DNA of 64,000 nucleotides from Promethearchaeota archaeon. GTDB taxonomy: Archaea > Asgardarchaeota > Lokiarchaeia > Sigyniarchaeales > SOKP01. The DNA lies in assembly GCA_013375475.1 (NCBI GenBank), contig JABXKD010000005.1, forward strand, positions 16,767-80,766, in the 5' to 3' direction. Below are positions 62,329 to 64,000 of this stretch, piece by piece; within the stretch, counting starts at the first letter, position 1; each line of letters begins with the position of its first letter. The position numbers and the translations under genes were made by a program. Below the pieces are notes generated by a model. That model was not told where the DNA came from and searched no databases. It saw only the letters and a program-made list of their open reading frames with translations.

Positions 62329-64000
62329 TTAATCCATCGAATTTTCCTTGTCAAAAAATACTTCGTAAAAAAGTTCCTTTTCTCCTGCTTCTGGAGGTTT
62401 AATTTTAGTATAACCTCCCTTTCTAATTATTTGTACTGTACTTTTATTTTGAATGTGGATGTTGCCGTAAAATCCTTTGATACCTTTTTCTTTCGCTATG
62501 ATAATTAAGTGTTGATATAGAAAAGACCCCAGACCTTTTCCACGATAATCTTCCCTAACCAAAAAGCTATATTCTGCCATATTGAGTTGAGGATTCAAGT
62601 AATATGTGGCGTTTGCGATCATTTCTTCTCTTCCTATATCTCCAGAGAAAGCGGCAATTGAGAATACATTGTTATAATCTATATTTACTTCATTTTGTGT
62701 CTTAGAATGAGTAAAGTCTTTCCTAAGTTCGAAAAATCTTAAGTATATGTCTGTTTCATTTAAAGAATAATACAATTCTTTTAATAATCGTTCGTCGGTC
62801 GGTTTAACAGGGCGAATTTGAATCTTTTCTCCACCTCGTAGAGTCGAAATGGTTTCATACTCTGAGGGATATCTGCAAATTCTACCTTCCTCGTCGCACG
62901 GTAAAATTTGATCTGAGTAGACATAATTCAGTTTTTTAGCCTCATCTAATAACCATTGTCGAAAATCTGGATGAGCAACGCATATAAGCTCAAGTACTCG
63001 TTCTCGAATCGTTTTTCCATGAAGATAGGCTACACCCCATTCAGTTATTACATAATGTGCGTCTCCTCGAGATAACATCACACCCGCACCTTCATCTAAA
63101 TGGGGTAAAATCCGAGATTCTTTACCATCCCGTGATGTGGAGGGCATAATTATAATTGGTTTTCCTCCCTTAGAAAAAGCAGCACCTCTCATGAAATCTA
63201 TAGTTTCTCCAATTCCAGAATAAAAACCATAACCCTCAGTTGCGGCATTAACTTGCCCAGTTAGATCTATTTGTCGAGCAGAATTAATCGAGACCAAATT
63301 CTTGTTTCTTCCGATATATCTCGGATTACATACATAATCTGAAGGATAAAATTCAATATAGGGATTATTATTTACGAAGTTATACAACTTTTTAGAGCCT
63401 AGTGCAAAACTTGTAATAATTTTTTCAGGATGGAAATTCTTTTTACGACAAGTTAGTACTCCCTCTTCGATTAACGAGATTATATTGTCAGTGACATAAT
63501 GAGAATGCATACCCAAATCCTTTTTATCTCCCAGATACTTTAAAACTGCATTTGGTAAGTCGCCAAATCCTATGTGAATCGTAGATTTATTTTCCACTAT
63601 ATTTGCTAAATTTTTTCCGATTCTTTCACCAATTTCATCTGGCTCATCAAAGTGAAATTCTAATAAGGGAACATCGTTTATAACGAAAAAATCAATTTCT
63701 TTCATGTGAATTAAACTATTGCCTTTTGTTCTTGGGTTTTGAGGTTTTATCTGGGCGTTTGTTTTATATGGTGATTGAGCTTTTGGGTTTGGTATTTCAA
63801 CATTTATACCTAGGGAACAAAAACCATGTGGATCTGGAGGTGTCACTTGTATGAGAGCGACATCGATGTGTTTTCTTCCCGTTAAAAATAGTGTAGGAAT
63901 CTCGCTCGCGTAGATTGGCGTGTAATCTGCTTGTCCTTTATTAATTTCTTCGCGAAGCGTCTCTCCTATGAATAAAGCATTATGGCGAAAAAGGTCCTCA
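62329..64000 (-). CDS. Acyl-CoA:carboxylate CoA-transferase fused to a GNAT domain, 5' end beyond the window
   Basis: Reading leftwards from the edge, the frame is already open (EDLFRHNALFIGETLREEIN, DVALIQVTPPDPHGFCSLG), so the N-terminus is outside. The main part is an acetyl-CoA hydrolase/4-hydroxybutyrate CoA-transferase-type enzyme: IHIGFGDLPNAVLKYL, NSARQIDLTGQVNAATEG, SRDGKESRILPHL and VITEWGVAYLHGKTIRER. The last ~150 residues form a GNAT acetyltransferase unit (IQIRPVKPTDERLL, AEYSFLVREDYRGKGLGSFL, IIRKGGYTKI). CoA-transferase-GNAT fusions are known in bacteria and archaea. GTG 63846 is internal, not the start. Confidence 0.87.
   Translation of the reverse strand, partial: EDLFRHNALFIGETLREEINKGQADYTPIYASEIPTLFLTGRKHIDVALIQVTPPDPHGFCSLGINVEIPNPKAQSPYKTNAQIKPQNPRTKGNSLIHMKEIDFFVINDVPLLEFHFDEPDEIGERIGKNLANIVENKSTIHIGFGDLPNAVLKYLGDKKDLGMHSHYVTDNIISLIEEGVLTCRKKNFHPEKIITSFALGSKKLYNFVNNNPYIEFYPSDYVCNPRYIGRNKNLVSINSARQIDLTGQVNAATEGYGFYSGIGETIDFMRGAAFSKGGKPIIIMPSTSRDGKESRILPHLDEGAGVMLSRGDAHYVITEWGVAYLHGKTIRERVLELICVAHPDFRQWLLDEAKKLNYVYSDQILPCDEEGRICRYPSEYETISTLRGGEKIQIRPVKPTDERLLKELYYSLNETDIYLRFFELRKDFTHSKTQNEVNIDYNNVFSIAAFSGDIGREEMIANATYYLNPQLNMAEYSFLVREDYRGKGLGSFLYQHLIIIAKEKGIKGFYGNIHIQNKSTVQIIRKGGYTKIKPPEAGEKELFYEVFFDKENSMD

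Noticed and set aside
1..64000. Reassignment of TAA as a sense codon, to explain the in-frame TAA codons at 7200, 10034 and 39028.
   Set aside because: TAA ends many intact, well-conserved genes here (for example pcn and aIF5B), at positions matching family lengths.

Overview
The window is AT-rich (roughly one third G+C by eye) archaeal DNA, most likely from an Asgard archaeon, probably Lokiarchaeia-like. Two things point there. The core information-processing genes are archaeal (PCNA, PriL/PriS, GINS, RFC small subunit, TFB, Rpo11, Csl4, aIF2-alpha, aIF5B, Nop10, archaeal CCA enzyme, Taw1). Scattered among them are several eukaryote-like Ras/Rab/Arf-type small GTPases and a large pseudo-GTPase/helical-solenoid protein. 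I could not run a phylogeny, so the lineage is an inference.

Layout: 0-5.7 kb is a replication/translation cluster (OB-fold fragment, pcn, priL, priS, GINS, then nop10 and aIF2-alpha on the other strand). 5.7-8.1 kb is a decaying accessory patch: a start-less ORF, an aldehyde:ferredoxin oxidoreductase tail, an HNH-endonuclease ORF split by a TAA, and a small unknown gene. 8.2-9.6 kb is EF-1A, interrupted inside its P-loop by a 31-nt hairpin-forming insertion. 9.8-11.2 kb is a split surface-protein gene. 11.5-18.5 kb holds an Arf-like GTPase, the Csl4/Rpo11/RNase III-like/DUF99 cluster, a METTL5-like methyltransferase, enolase, RFC and TruA. 18.7-30.4 kb holds a giant AglB/STT3, bacterial-type UvrB and UvrA, a peptide-type ABC permease pair, and tails of two dead metabolic genes. 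30.5-37 kb holds aIF5B, a GNAT, the CCA enzyme, an unusual GTPase, a flavodoxin and a ferredoxin protein. 37.4-41.1 kb holds an anchored transglutaminase-like protein, a LAGLIDADG endonuclease, and an EF-2-family gene that lacks a normal start and carries a 30-nt insertion with an in-frame TAA in switch I. 41-54 kb holds a Rab-like GTPase, a large LAGLIDADG endonuclease, EngB, a Taw1 with an inserted winged helix, regulators, membrane proteins and a tandem paralogue pair. 54.6-64 kb holds the pseudo-GTPase/solenoid giant, TFB, an Arf-like GTPase, a PAP2 phosphatase, a PHP enzyme, and a CoA-transferase/GNAT fusion running off the edge.

The most interesting signal is that the two translational elongation GTPase genes each carry a short insertion (31 and 30 nt) in a conserved GTP-binding loop. 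Removing it would restore the family sequence. Each insertion can fold into a hairpin, and each gene lies near a homing-endonuclease-type ORF (HNH for EF-1A, LAGLIDADG for EF-2). In EF-2 a GAA codon is followed at once by TAA, and a second GAA ends the insertion. This resembles the take-off/landing layout of ribosomal bypassing and the phage T4 gene 60/mobA cassette. RNA-level removal, recent pseudogenisation and assembly error remain open. I found no rRNA, tRNA or CRISPR array.
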